DNA of 46,124 nt from assembly GCA_030652895.1 (NCBI GenBank), contig JAUSQH010000446.1:1-46124 (forward strand), read 5' to 3'. The DNA is from Alphaproteobacteria bacterium (GTDB taxonomy: Bacteria; Pseudomonadota; Alphaproteobacteria; UBA11222). Made by a program: the position numbers and the translations under genes. Of this stretch, positions 7,899 through 15,609 are shown in pieces. Below the pieces are notes generated by a model, which saw nothing but the letters and a program-made list of their open reading frames with translations, did not search any database and was not told the origin of the DNA. Each line of letters begins with the position of its first letter. Positions within the stretch are counted from its first letter, which is position 1.

Positions 7899-9005
7899 AT
7901 GAAATCGGAGCCCTGGACGGGCGCGGAGGGCGAAATGCCCGCGTTTGGTCCGGTGATGGATCGCGTGAATAGAGAAACCGCGGGTCTTGGTCGGCGCTTC
8001 AGGAGCAATGCGAGTCACGCTTTAGGGCGTTGGGCGCATACCTATAGTGCGCTTGATCTGGGCACCAATAATTGCCGTTTGCTGATCGCCAAACCGACAC
8101 GGCGCGGATTTCGCGTGGTTGACGCGTTCTCGCGCATTGTGCGCCTGGGCGAAGGGCTGGGGCTGTCAGGTGAATTGTCCGCCTCCGCCATGGATCGCGC
8201 CATTTCAGCGCTTAAAGTCTGTTCCAAAAAAATGCAGCGGCGGAGCGTGTCGCGCGCTCATAATGTCGCCACGGCGGCCTGCCGTCAGGCGGTGAACGGC
8301 GCGGCGTTTGCAGCCAGAGTGCTGGCGGAAACCGGTATCCAGCTGAACATCATTTCACCCGCAGAGGAGGCGCGTCTGGCGGTCGCCGGATGCCTGCCGT
8401 TGCTGGACTATAATAGCCGCCATGCGCTGGTGTTCGATGTCGGCGGTGGCAGTACGGAATTGATTTGGCTTGATCTGGCCAACCGGCGAAATCCCAATAT
8501 TCTGGCCTGGACCAGCATGTCGCATGGGGTTGTCAGCCTGTCGGAAAAACATGGCGGTCTTGAAATCTCGCCCCGGTCCTACGCGGCGATGGTGGCCGAA
8601 GTGCACGAACATCTGGAGGGATTTGAACGGCAACATGGTTTGCGCCGGCATTTTGATGCTGGTGCGGTTCAGATGCTCGGGATGTCCGGTACGGTCACGA
8701 CATTGGCAGGCGTGCATATGGGGTTACCGCGTTATGATCGAAGCCGCGTGGACGGGGTCTGGGTGCCGGTGCCAGAGATACGTGCGGTCGCGCGGGAACT
8801 TTCCGGGATGGACTATAACGCGCGGGTGTCGGTTCCTTGTATCGGAGAGGAACGGGCCGATCTGGTCGTGGCCGGATGTGCTATACTGGAAGCGATTACC
8901 GATGTTTGGCCGGCAAATGCCTTGCGGGTTGCGGATCGCGGCTTGCGCGAAGGGATACTGACCATGTTGATGCGCCAGGATGACCAGCGCGGGGATCCGT
9001 CATGA
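7899..9005 (+). CDS. Ppx/GppA family exopolyphosphatase / guanosine pentaphosphate phosphatase
   Basis: The protein (368 codons) belongs to the ASKHA-fold Ppx/GppA phosphatases, which release phosphate from polyphosphate or convert pppGpp to ppGpp. Visible motifs are the first phosphate loop DLGTNNCR (53-60), the catalytic glutamate region SPAEEARLAV (Glu157 as likely base), the second phosphate loop DVGGGSTEL (180-188) and GMSGTVTTLAG near 264. It is the short form without the C-terminal HD domain, as is usual for alphaproteobacterial members. The first about 45 residues are unlike the family and the ribosome site is weak, so the true start may be a later ATG such as 7956. The stop overlaps the rlmE start by 4 bp (ATGA), so the two are translationally coupled. 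Confidence 0.9.
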   Translation: MKSEPWTGAEGEMPAFGPVMDRVNRETAGLGRRFRSNASHALGRWAHTYSALDLGTNNCRLLIAKPTRRGFRVVDAFSRIVRLGEGLGLSGELSASAMDRAISALKVCSKKMQRRSVSRAHNVATAACRQAVNGAAFAARVLAETGIQLNIISPAEEARLAVAGCLPLLDYNSRHALVFDVGGGSTELIWLDLANRRNPNILAWTSMSHGVVSLSEKHGGLEISPRSYAAMVAEVHEHLEGFERQHGLRRHFDAGAVQMLGMSGTVTTLAGVHMGLPRYDRSRVDGVWVPVPEIRAVARELSGMDYNARVSVPCIGEERADLVVAGCAILEAITDVWPANALRVADRGLREGILTMLMRQDDQRGDPS

Positions 9006-9700
9006 GCGGCAAAATTGGCGGGGCAGGGCGTGAGCTGACGGTCCGGTTGAAAACTGCACGTAAACGCACCACAAGCTCGTCCCGCTGGTTGCAACGCCAG
9101 TTGAATGACCCCTACGTCGCGGCGGCCAAACGTGAAGGCTACCGCTCCCGCGCTGCCTACAAGCTGCTGGAGATTGACGATCAGCATCATATCTTACGCA
9201 AAGGAGCGCGTGTGCTGGACCTGGGCGCCACACCTGGCGGCTGGACCCAGGTTTGCGTAGCGCGTGCGGGTGCGGGCAAGGTGCTGGCGGTCGACATCAA
9301 CGAGATGGACGCCATCGCCGGGGCGCAGTTTTTGCAGATAGATTTTCTGTTGCCGGAGGCGCCGGCGCAAATCCGCGCAGTGCTCGGGGGTGGAGTGGAC
9401 ATTGTCCTGTCGGACATGGCGGCGCCGGCCACCGGGCACAAGATGACGGACCATGCGCGCATCATAGCGCTGTGTGAACTGGCCTATGCGTTTGCCTGTG
9501 AGGTGCTGGCGCCGGGGGGCAGCTTCTGCGCGAAGGTGTTGCAGGGCGGGACCGAGGCAAAGCTGCTCGTCCGCATGAAGCAGATGTTCACAAAGGTGCG
9601 GCATGTGAAACCCGATGCCAGCCGCGCCGGATCAAAGGAAATTTACGTGCTGGCGACAGGGTTCAAGGGGGCCGGTGTGAAAGCAAACCCTGACGGATGA
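9002..9700 (+). CDS. rlmE: 23S rRNA (uridine-2'-O-)-methyltransferase RlmE
   Basis: RlmE (RrmJ/FtsJ) methylates the 2'-OH of U2552 in the A-loop of 23S rRNA, late in large-subunit assembly. The 232-residue protein carries the SAM-binding motif DLGATPGGWTQV (73-84) and the K-D-K-E catalytic tetrad: Lys54 in RSRAAYKL, Asp138 in VLSDMAA, Lys178 in CAKVLQG and Glu213 in SKEIYVLA. A basic N-terminal extension of about 20 residues precedes the conserved RWLQRQLNDPYV. The gene is coupled to the Ppx/GppA gene by a 4-bp overlap; this order (gppA then rlmE) is common in alphaproteobacteria. A short hairpin follows directly. Confidence 0.96.
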   Translation: MSGKIGGAGRELTVRLKTARKRTTSSSRWLQRQLNDPYVAAAKREGYRSRAAYKLLEIDDQHHILRKGARVLDLGATPGGWTQVCVARAGAGKVLAVDINEMDAIAGAQFLQIDFLLPEAPAQIRAVLGGGVDIVLSDMAAPATGHKMTDHARIIALCELAYAFACEVLAPGGSFCAKVLQGGTEAKLLVRMKQMFTKVRHVKPDASRAGSKEIYVLATGFKGAGVKANPDG

Positions 9701-9701
9701 C

Positions 9702-9728
9702 AAACGGCGCAGGAAATACCGTTTTCTA
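9702..9728 (+). terminator. Weak terminator-like hairpin after rlmE
   Basis: AAACGG (9702-9707) pairs with CCGTTT (9719-9724) across an 11-nt loop, followed by TTCT. It sits directly after the rlmE stop and overlaps the end of the convergent FkbM gene. The stem is short, so activity is uncertain. Confidence 0.3.
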
Positions 9729-10604
9729 GGGAGACGCTATCAGCACCAGATCATATATTTGATGGGCGGGGAGTTGTGTAAAAAGGGGTACGTCAAACCG
9801 TGTGACGGGATAAACCGCCGCTGGCCGCTCGACGCAAGCGGTCACACTGAAGGGCCGTATTTTCTGCAAATGACCAATAATATCCATTGGTTCGACTCCG
9901 CTACGTTTGGCAACCTCCGGGTGTGCTTCGATTTGCAGTATAAGCCCACCCGCCTGGCGCAAGGTTGCCAGTGCGCCGTCCAGGACATTCATTTCCGCAC
10001 CTTCCACATCAATCTTGATCATTAGATTGTCCCCTTTGGGCAGGTTCAGCGAATCAAGTGTGCAAACGGGAATGCCCGTAGATGTATCAGATGGTACGAT
10101 AAAAAATGCGTGTGAGCTTGCGCCGGGATCAGGCGATTGCAGTTTTCCAAAACCCGTGAAATCAGATACAGCGCGTAAGTATGTTTGCGCTGCGATTTTG
10201 ATTCGTTGAGGCGCTAAATTTCGCGCCAGCGCATGGTAGACAGTTTCATTGGGCTCAAATGCGATGATGCGCGTAATGTTTTTACTCAGCGAACACACAA
10301 TCCGGGTATACAATCCGACGTCCGCGCCGCAATCTATCAGAGTAAAAGCTTGCCCCGATTTATCTATTTCAGCAACAATGAGCTTAATAGCTTCGGCTTC
10401 GTACCACGCAGGCAAATCTGAATCATAAACCTGTGGGGCGTCGAGCGGAATTTCCAGAGGGCTTCCGTCGGCCAGACGGAATATCGCGGAGCTATTCAGT
10501 AATCCCAGCTGACCCAGTAAGCGCAAAATGAACCAGCCGCCCCGCTTGCCGGACATGATGCGGCTGGCGGCAATCTCAAAATACCAGGGCGCGGAGACGC
10601 GCAT
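9726..10604 (-). CDS. FkbM-family SAM-dependent methyltransferase
   Basis: A 292-residue class I methyltransferase of the FkbM type, which O-methylates sugars and related hydroxyls of surface glycans or secondary metabolites. Motif I reads FTLIDCGADVGLYT (about 87-100). The acidic end of strand 2 is IIAFEPNE, and the family hallmark IKIDVEGAEMNVLDGA is near residue 197. The ATG shares one base with the stop of the upstream alpha/beta hydrolase (TAATG), so both are translated from one message. The acceptor is unknown; no glycan locus is directly adjacent. Confidence 0.85.
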   Translation of the reverse strand: MRVSAPWYFEIAASRIMSGKRGGWFILRLLGQLGLLNSSAIFRLADGSPLEIPLDAPQVYDSDLPAWYEAEAIKLIVAEIDKSGQAFTLIDCGADVGLYTRIVCSLSKNITRIIAFEPNETVYHALARNLAPQRIKIAAQTYLRAVSDFTGFGKLQSPDPGASSHAFFIVPSDTSTGIPVCTLDSLNLPKGDNLMIKIDVEGAEMNVLDGALATLRQAGGLILQIEAHPEVAKRSGVEPMDIIGHLQKIRPFSVTACVERPAAVYPVTRFDVPLFTQLPAHQIYDLVLIASP

Positions 10605-11500
10605 TAAGCCTTCAAGAAGGCTTTTGTCAGCCGCAAGAATTCTTCAAGCCTGTCGTGGTGTACCCAGTGACCTGCGCCTTCCACATTTTCTACCTGAACA
10701 TTGCGGAAATATGAGGCGCGGCCGTCTTCCAGAGGGTTGCTGGCCCAGCTTTCAGTGCCGCGAAACAGTAATGTGGGGCAGGTAATCGCCCGCCAAATTT
10801 CCTGTAATTCATCGGTTTCGGGCGGGCGTGGCGCAAATACGCGCACATAATTATCGAACTTCCAGCTATAGCTGCCGTCTTCATTCTGATTTACGCCGTG
10901 TACGGTCAAATGATAGGCCCGTTCGGGGCTAAGATGCGGATTTTCCTTTTGCATGCGCTCGTAGGCCTCTTCCACCGAAGCATACCGGCGCGGCATCCGG
11001 CCCGAAGCATTTCGTAAATCGGCAATCCAGCTGCGCACCCGCTCCAGATTTGTTTGATCCTCCATTTGTTGCGTGAACGACGGCGGCGGCCCCATACCTT
11101 CAATAGCCACGACTTTTATTACGTTTTCGGGATACAGCCCCGTATAGCGTAGCGCCAGATTGCCGCCGAGCGAATGGCCGATAATGGTCAATGGCGTCAG
11201 TTTGGTTTGATGCAGCAGTTGTGCAATGTCATAGACATAGTCATTTATATTGTAGCCGCCGCCGATCATCCATTGGCTATCCCCATGCCCGCGCAGATCC
11301 GGCGCAATAATGTGATAGTCGTCGCGAAAGGCCTCCGCGACCCAGTCCCAGTTGCGGCAGTGATCGCGCCCGCCATGGATCAGCAACATCGGCGGGGCGT
11401 CTTCGTTGCCCCAATCCACATAATGCAGCCGCAGCCGTTGCGAGAAATAACTGTGTGAAGTGGGCCCTTGAACTTTATGGCGGACTGTTTTGCGTGACAT
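10604..11500 (-). CDS. Alpha/beta hydrolase
   Basis: The 298-residue protein is a canonical alpha/beta-hydrolase. The oxyanion loop is LLIHGGRDHCRNWDW (40-53), strand 4 ends IIAPDLRGHGDS, and the nucleophile elbow GHSLGG places Ser110 as nucleophile. The catalytic His lies in EGAGHWVHHDR near the C-terminus, and the acid is probably in or near LLFRGTESWAS. A cap region occupies about 140-220. It resembles epoxide-hydrolase/haloperoxidase-like members, but the substrate cannot be deduced. It is the first gene of a two-gene operon with the FkbM methyltransferase. Confidence 0.85.
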   Translation of the reverse strand: MSRKTVRHKVQGPTSHSYFSQRLRLHYVDWGNEDAPPMLLIHGGRDHCRNWDWVAEAFRDDYHIIAPDLRGHGDSQWMIGGGYNINDYVYDIAQLLHQTKLTPLTIIGHSLGGNLALRYTGLYPENVIKVVAIEGMGPPPSFTQQMEDQTNLERVRSWIADLRNASGRMPRRYASVEEAYERMQKENPHLSPERAYHLTVHGVNQNEDGSYSWKFDNYVRVFAPRPPETDELQEIWRAITCPTLLFRGTESWASNPLEDGRASYFRNVQVENVEGAGHWVHHDRLEEFLRLTKAFLKA

Positions 11501-11865
11501 GATGTTACCGGGTTAGCTGTTGCGACTATTGCCTGGCGATAGTGGATCACTGAAGGCTAATTACCCTCATATACTACTCTTTTTCCTGGTTGGCGTCATG
11601 CAAAGATGAACGCGCAGTCACTTGCGCGCTGGTTTTGTCCGGATACTCTTTTCTTGTCGGGGCGTAACCATCGGTGCGGCCAATACGAAAATAAAGATAA
11701 GGTTCTTCTGTTCTTCCGGGGGGTGCGATCGTCCCCGGTTTCAGGATGAACAATGAGCGGTTACCAGGCGACACCGGCGGGTGAGAGCGAAGGTCGGCTC
11801 GGCCGGTCGGTTTTGCTCCGCGAAAGACCATTTCTTCGCAACCAAAAACTCTAAAGGAGGACCGA
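11501..11865. other. Long intergenic leader with several hairpins
   Basis: The 365-bp gap separates the divergent alpha/beta hydrolase and P460 genes. It contains three GC-rich inverted repeats: CGCGCA/TGCGCG at 11611-11628, CCGGGG/CCCCGG at 11716-11738 and ACCGGC/GCCGGT at 11773-11807. The last is followed by CGGTTTTG. They could form a structured 5' leader for the P460 gene, whose ribosome site AAAGGAGG (about 11851-11858) is excellent. I do not recognise a known riboswitch class. A reverse-strand ORF across 11574-11960 has no family features and is treated as spurious. Confidence 0.4.
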
Positions 11866-12702
11866 ATGAACAAGCAACGCGTGCTACTGTTATCAACTAC
11901 GGCAATTGGAGTTGGTCTTGCCATTGCGGTCACTAGTCCGAATTCGCCTCTCCCCGGCATTTTTCTGACGGCGCCAGCTCACGCGCAAAACCCCTGCGCG
12001 GCAAGCAATCCATGCGCGGCAGCCAATCCTTGCAGTGCTTCGGCCGCGGCGAACCATAGTACTAAATGTGACGTGCCGCGGTTGGTCAAAGAAGCCAAGA
12101 CCAACCCCTGTGCGGCGAAGAACCCCTGTGCACCGAAGAACCCGTGTGCGGCGTCAAACCCGTGCGGGGCGGGCGCAAATCCCTGCGGAGCGGCAGCGGC
12201 GGCTACAATTACGGATGCCGAAGCCAAGCGTGCCGGCGAATGCATGCAAGACGAGCTCAAAGCCGCTTATGCCAAGTCAGCACTACCTGCCGCAAAAATG
12301 TTCGCCACGTGGCCGCGCTACAGCAGCCAGGCCTATCAATCGGCGACCCACGGAGAACGTTACGTGCAGAACTATGGAAGCGATAAGGCGAAGGCCTATA
12401 GCAAATATGAGGAGGCCGGAGTAATGCCTACCGGTGCAGTGCTGGCGAAGAGCAGCTTCTCGGTTGCCCCGGATGGACGCATCTCAGCGGGTCCATTGTT
12501 TGTCATGGAAAAGATGTCTGCCGGATTCCATACAGAAAGCGGCGACTGGAAGTACTCAATGGTCATGAGTGACGGAGCGCTGTTTGGCGAGACGAAAGGC
12601 AAGAACTCAGGCGCAATGCAGTTCTGCATTGATTGCCATCAATCCGCCTCCGACTACGATCATTTAATGTTCCTGCCTGAGGAGTACCGGATAAAGCGCT
12701 AA
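11866..12702 (+). CDS. Exported cytochrome P460-like c-haem protein with Asn-Pro-Cys repeats
   Basis: The 278-residue precursor has a signal peptide with cleavage after AHA at residue 40. The mature N-terminus is a low-complexity segment with eight NPC triplets (see repeat entry). A cytochrome P460-like domain then runs from about 115 to the end: MFATWPRY, SFSVAPDGRISAGPLFVMEKM and GDWKYSMVMSDG, ending in a c-type haem site CIDCH (Cys254, Cys257, His258). P460 proteins are periplasmic mono-haem proteins; some oxidise hydroxylamine using a Lys- or Tyr-crosslinked haem, while many homologues have no assigned function. The repeat segment adds many exported cysteines and could bind metal or form disulfides (inference). 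The gene is monocistronic with a perfect Shine-Dalgarno site. Confidence 0.85.
   Translation: MNKQRVLLLSTTAIGVGLAIAVTSPNSPLPGIFLTAPAHAQNPCAASNPCAAANPCSASAAANHSTKCDVPRLVKEAKTNPCAAKNPCAPKNPCAASNPCGAGANPCGAAAAATITDAEAKRAGECMQDELKAAYAKSALPAAKMFATWPRYSSQAYQSATHGERYVQNYGSDKAKAYSKYEEAGVMPTGAVLAKSSFSVAPDGRISAGPLFVMEKMSAGFHTESGDWKYSMVMSDGALFGETKGKNSGAMQFCIDCHQSASDYDHLMFLPEEYRIKR
11989..12186 (+). repeat. Coding repeat: eight NPC units with a six-residue period
   Basis: NPC triplets start at residues 42, 48 and 54 (block 1) and at 80, 86, 92, 98 and 105 (block 2). The spacing is exactly six residues except for the last unit. Block units read NPCAAS, NPCAAA, NPCAAK, NPCAPK and NPCGAA. The 23-residue linker between the blocks carries one more cysteine (TKCDVP). 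Codons vary between units (CCC/CCA/CCT/CCG, TGC/TGT), so the repeat is kept at protein level rather than being a fresh DNA expansion. Confidence 0.9.
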
Positions 12703-12745
12703 GCGGCACCAGCGGAAAGTCAGGTCCCGGCAGACGTATTTATAA

Positions 12746-13903
12746 TCAGTAATCCAGGCCCTTCATCGCACGGCGCAGGGTCTGGTGATAATATTGAAGG
12801 GCGGGTTCGTTGCGCCCGTAGATCACTTCTTTCTGCGCGCCGGTAAAAAATCCTGCATTCAGTTTTTCGCTCATGGGGAAGTCTTCTTTTTCCACCGTGG
12901 CAATGGCGATGTCGAAATTCTTGTCCCAGTGGCGGCGCACGCTGTCATTGGCGGGGGGTTCCGGGGCAAACAATGTGAATTCAATAACCGTCTTATCAAT
13001 ATTGTCCTTGTCGGGATAGGCGCACCAGGCTTCGGCATGGTCGCCCTGCCAGATGAAAGTGATGTTGGGGAACAGCATATAGACAACGGCTAGTTGCGAA
13101 AGCACGTCGCGCTCTTCGCTGGGCTGGGTGCGCCATTTCTCGAAGTTCTTACGGGTAATGGCGAAACGAAGATTGAGATCATAGGGGTCGAAGACGCTGA
13201 CCGAGGCGTCAATCAGCGGATTGACCGTAGTCCGGTGGAGCACGGGCAAGTGGTAAATTTCCAGGAAAGTATCCTGGACAATCTTCCAGTTGAAATTGTA
13301 GGTCATGGTTATGGTGCGGTAATTGACATATTTCTCGAAACCATAGGCCCCCAGTTCCGGGCCTAGCCCGCCCAGTTGCTTGTCAATATCAACAGGCGCG
13401 CCGGGTGTCGGGCGCACAAAAATCAGGCCGTATTTTTCCGCTACAGGCAATGGGGTTAAACCCAATGCCGCTTTATCGACCGCACCGAATTTTTCTTCTT
13501 GCAGGATATTTACCAGTTTGCCAGCGGTGTCATAGGTCCAGCCGTGATAGGGGCAGGAAAAACGCCGTTTGCCCCGTCCGCACGGTTCCTCCATCAAGCG
13601 TGTGCCGCGATGGCGGCAGACATTCAGGAAGGCGTTCAGTTCACCATTCTCGCCGCGCATGATCAGGATCGGCTGACCGGTGAAATCATTGGTGAAGTAA
13701 TCACCGGGCTTGGATATGCGCGAGGACAGGCCCATGAACAGCGGCATCTGTTTGAAGAACAGTTCGCGCTCGCGTTCAAAATACGCACGATCCGTATAAA
13801 TACTAACCGGATTGGTGAAAGGGGCGTCCGCCAGCGACTGGGTGCCTGTGTCCTTGAAGTTCAGCATACGCTCCGCGAGTTGAATTTGTTCTGCCCGTTG
13901 CAT
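12746..13903 (-). CDS. Rieske non-haem iron oxygenase, alpha subunit
   Basis: The 385-residue protein has an N-terminal Rieske [2Fe-2S] domain with Cys96-x-His98 (VCRHRG) and Cys117-x2-His120 (SCPYHGW). A C-terminal catalytic domain follows, whose mononuclear iron ligands are readable as His218 and His223 in LEIYHLPVLH and Asp341 in EKEDFPM. Such subunits hydroxylate or demethylate ring compounds and need a separate reductase and often a ferredoxin, none of which is encoded nearby. Its place downstream of the BadH/BadI-like genes on the same strand suggests that it primes the same alicyclic or aromatic acid. A perfect 14-bp hairpin sits between it and the BadH-like gene, so expression may be partly uncoupled. 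Confidence 0.88.
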   Translation of the reverse strand: MQRAEQIQLAERMLNFKDTGTQSLADAPFTNPVSIYTDRAYFERERELFFKQMPLFMGLSSRISKPGDYFTNDFTGQPILIMRGENGELNAFLNVCRHRGTRLMEEPCGRGKRRFSCPYHGWTYDTAGKLVNILQEEKFGAVDKAALGLTPLPVAEKYGLIFVRPTPGAPVDIDKQLGGLGPELGAYGFEKYVNYRTITMTYNFNWKIVQDTFLEIYHLPVLHRTTVNPLIDASVSVFDPYDLNLRFAITRKNFEKWRTQPSEERDVLSQLAVVYMLFPNITFIWQGDHAEAWCAYPDKDNIDKTVIEFTLFAPEPPANDSVRRHWDKNFDIAIATVEKEDFPMSEKLNAGFFTGAQKEVIYGRNEPALQYYHQTLRRAMKGLDY

Positions 13904-13947
13904 CGCTCTGTTTTCCTCTGGTCAATTACACAATAAAATTTTGATAA

Positions 13948-13984
13948 CCCTGTCATTGCCCCGATAAACCGGGCAATGACAGGG
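13948..13984 (-). repeat. Perfect 14-bp-stem palindrome, copy 1 of a dispersed element
   Basis: CCCTGTCATTGCCC (13948-13961) and GGGCAATGACAGGG (13971-13984) are exact complements around a 9-nt centre. On the reverse strand it follows the BadH-like stop and is trailed by TTATCAAAATTTT, so it could terminate or stabilise the upstream mRNA. The 30 bp from 13951 to 13980 match 35451-35480 at 25 of 30 positions without gaps, including the core GATAAACCGGG, which suggests a REP-like dispersed palindrome. Confidence 0.65.
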
Positions 13985-13989
13985 TGGGG

Positions 13990-14787
13990 TTAGCCAATCA
14001 TGCTGTAGCCGCCGCTGACGCTCAGCACCTGGCCGGTAACGTGCCCCGCGGCCTTTGACGACAAAAACACCACCGCATTCGCCAAATCCTTCGGCCGGCC
14101 CAGTTTGCGCAGCGGCAGGCTCTTGGCGATGGCGGCAAACTGCTCCTCGGTGAACATGGCGTTGCGGTTCGTCCACATGCTGTTCGTGCCGACCTCTTCG
14201 TCTTCCTCGGGAATGGTCACGCCGGGGCATACGGCATTGCAGCGGACGCCATGGCGGCCATTTTCCTTGGCGATTGTTTTCATAAAACTGTTAACACCGG
14301 CTTTCATGGCGCCATAAACCGCCTCGCGCGGTTCGCCCTGACGGCTGGCGTCGGAACTGATGGAGACGATGGAGCCGCCATTGCCCGCCTTAATCATGTG
14401 TTCCAGCACGTTGAATGTGCAGTTAAGCATGCCGACAAAGTTGATCTGGATGATTTTTTGCCAGAAATCCGGGGTTGTCTGCATAAAGAATTTCAGGTCA
14501 TCCCAACCGACATTATTTACCAGCGCATCGATGCCGCCGAACTTGTTGGCCGCGGCGTCCACCATGGCCTTTACCTGTTCCATATTGGTGATGTCGGTCT
14601 TGATCACCTGCACGTCCTTGGCGCCCAGTTTAAGCGCTTCCTGCGCTACCTTTTCGGCCTGTGCGGTGTCCAGTTCGGCGATGGTGATTTTGGCGCCTTC
14701 GCGCGCAAACCCCAGAGTGATGGCTCGCCCGATATTTGACGCGCCACCGGTGACGATGACTGATTTTCCCGCCAGTTCCAAATCCAT
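13990..14787 (-). CDS. badH: SDR oxidoreductase, BadH-like (2-hydroxycyclohexanecarboxyl-CoA dehydrogenase candidate)
   Basis: A 265-residue classical short-chain dehydrogenase. The NAD-binding motif is VIVTGGASNIGRA (11-23), the structural motif is LVNNVGWDD, and the catalytic serine and YGAMKAG (Tyr-x3-Lys) lie near 150-170. The ending GQVLSVSGGYSMIG and the NNxGWD stretch resemble BadH of Rhodopseudomonas palustris, which oxidises 2-hydroxycyclohexanecarboxyl-CoA to the 2-keto compound. The assignment gains weight from a BadI-like hydrolase three genes upstream in the same direction. It carries an insert (about residues 190-205, EEDEEVGTNSMW) relative to my memory of BadH. A different cyclic hydroxyacyl-CoA substrate remains possible. 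Confidence 0.7.
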   Translation of the reverse strand: MDLELAGKSVIVTGGASNIGRAITLGFAREGAKITIAELDTAQAEKVAQEALKLGAKDVQVIKTDITNMEQVKAMVDAAANKFGGIDALVNNVGWDDLKFFMQTTPDFWQKIIQINFVGMLNCTFNVLEHMIKAGNGGSIVSISSDASRQGEPREAVYGAMKAGVNSFMKTIAKENGRHGVRCNAVCPGVTIPEEDEEVGTNSMWTNRNAMFTEEQFAAIAKSLPLRKLGRPKDLANAVVFLSSKAAGHVTGQVLSVSGGYSMIG

Positions 14788-14809
14788 GTTGGTTCTCCCT
14801 GTCTATATT

Positions 14810-15589
14810 TTATTTGAAGTTCGGCTGACGCTTTTCCTGAAACGCGTTCAGGCCTTCGGTAACATTGTCGCTCATCAGGGCCGTGGGCGCTTCGGTTGCT
14901 TCCAGCGCGAGGCCATAATCGAGATTCCCCGACAGCCCATGTTCGGTTAGCCGCTTCATCGTCGCAATGCCATTGGTGTTGCGCGCCGCCAGTGTCTGGC
15001 AATACTCCATGGCTCTGGCATGAAGTTCGGCATCAGGCACCACGTAATTCACCAGGCCCCAGATTTGCGCTTCCCGGGCGTCAATCCAGCGCGCGCTGAA
15101 CATCAGATCAAGGGCGCGACGCTGGCCGACAATACGCGGCAGGCGCTGGGTGCCCCCCCATCCGGGAATCAGGCCAAACTGCGCATGCTGACAACCCAGC
15201 CGCGCGCTTTCTCCCGCAAAGGCCACATCGGCGGCCATCATCAGTTCCAGCCCCCCCGCAAGCGCCAGCCCGTGCACCGCCACGATCACCGGCAGCGTCG
15301 AATTTTCCATCGACCGCAGCACCCCATGCCCGTAGCTGATGAAATGTTTCAGGGCGTCCAGATCGCTGCGCTTGCCTTTTACTTCGTCCAGATCGGCGCC
15401 TGTGCAAAAATGTTTTCCGGTCGAGCGGATCAGCACCACATGCACCTCTTCGCCGTCCTCAAAATGGCGCATGCCCGCATTGAGCGCTTCCATCACGGAC
15501 AGCGCAAGACAGTTGAACACCGCCGGACGGTTCAGCTCCATGATTCCGACCTGACCTTCGGTCCAGACGCGTACCACTTCATCACTCAT
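14810..15589 (-). CDS. Enoyl-CoA hydratase/isomerase family protein (cyclohexenecarboxyl-CoA hydratase candidate)
   Basis: Starting at the ATG at 15589, with AAAGGAG upstream, the protein has 259 residues; the longer reading frame upstream only overlaps the acyl-CoA dehydrogenase gene. Crotonase-fold features are CTGADLDEVKG, the oxyanion-hole stretch VHGLALAGGLELMMAAD, and GLIPGWGGTQRLPRIVG with the acidic region replaced by Gly-Trp at one usual Glu position. Between a dehydrogenase and a BadH-like alcohol dehydrogenase the natural role is hydration of a cyclic 1-ene-carboxyl-CoA, as done by BadK. Sequence alone does not separate this from generic enoyl-CoA hydratases. It lies 20 bp after the dehydrogenase and 22 bp before the SDR gene. 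Confidence 0.8.
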   Translation of the reverse strand: MSDEVVRVWTEGQVGIMELNRPAVFNCLALSVMEALNAGMRHFEDGEEVHVVLIRSTGKHFCTGADLDEVKGKRSDLDALKHFISYGHGVLRSMENSTLPVIVAVHGLALAGGLELMMAADVAFAGESARLGCQHAQFGLIPGWGGTQRLPRIVGQRRALDLMFSARWIDAREAQIWGLVNYVVPDAELHARAMEYCQTLAARNTNGIATMKRLTEHGLSGNLDYGLALEATEAPTALMSDNVTEGLNAFQEKRQPNFK

Positions 15590-15609
15590 GGCGTTGCTCC
15601 TTTCTGCGT

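Noticed and set aside
11716-11807. Possible cobalamin or TPP riboswitch before the P460 gene
   Set aside because: The hairpins are present, but the conserved boxes of these riboswitch classes are not.
11574-11960. Reverse-strand frame of 128 codons upstream of and overlapping the P460 start
   Set aside because: No family resemblance, and it runs through the signal peptide region of a well-supported gene.
11989-12186. CRISPR-like or microsatellite repeat
   Set aside because: The periodicity is in the protein (NPC units); the DNA units vary in codon choice and have no spacers.
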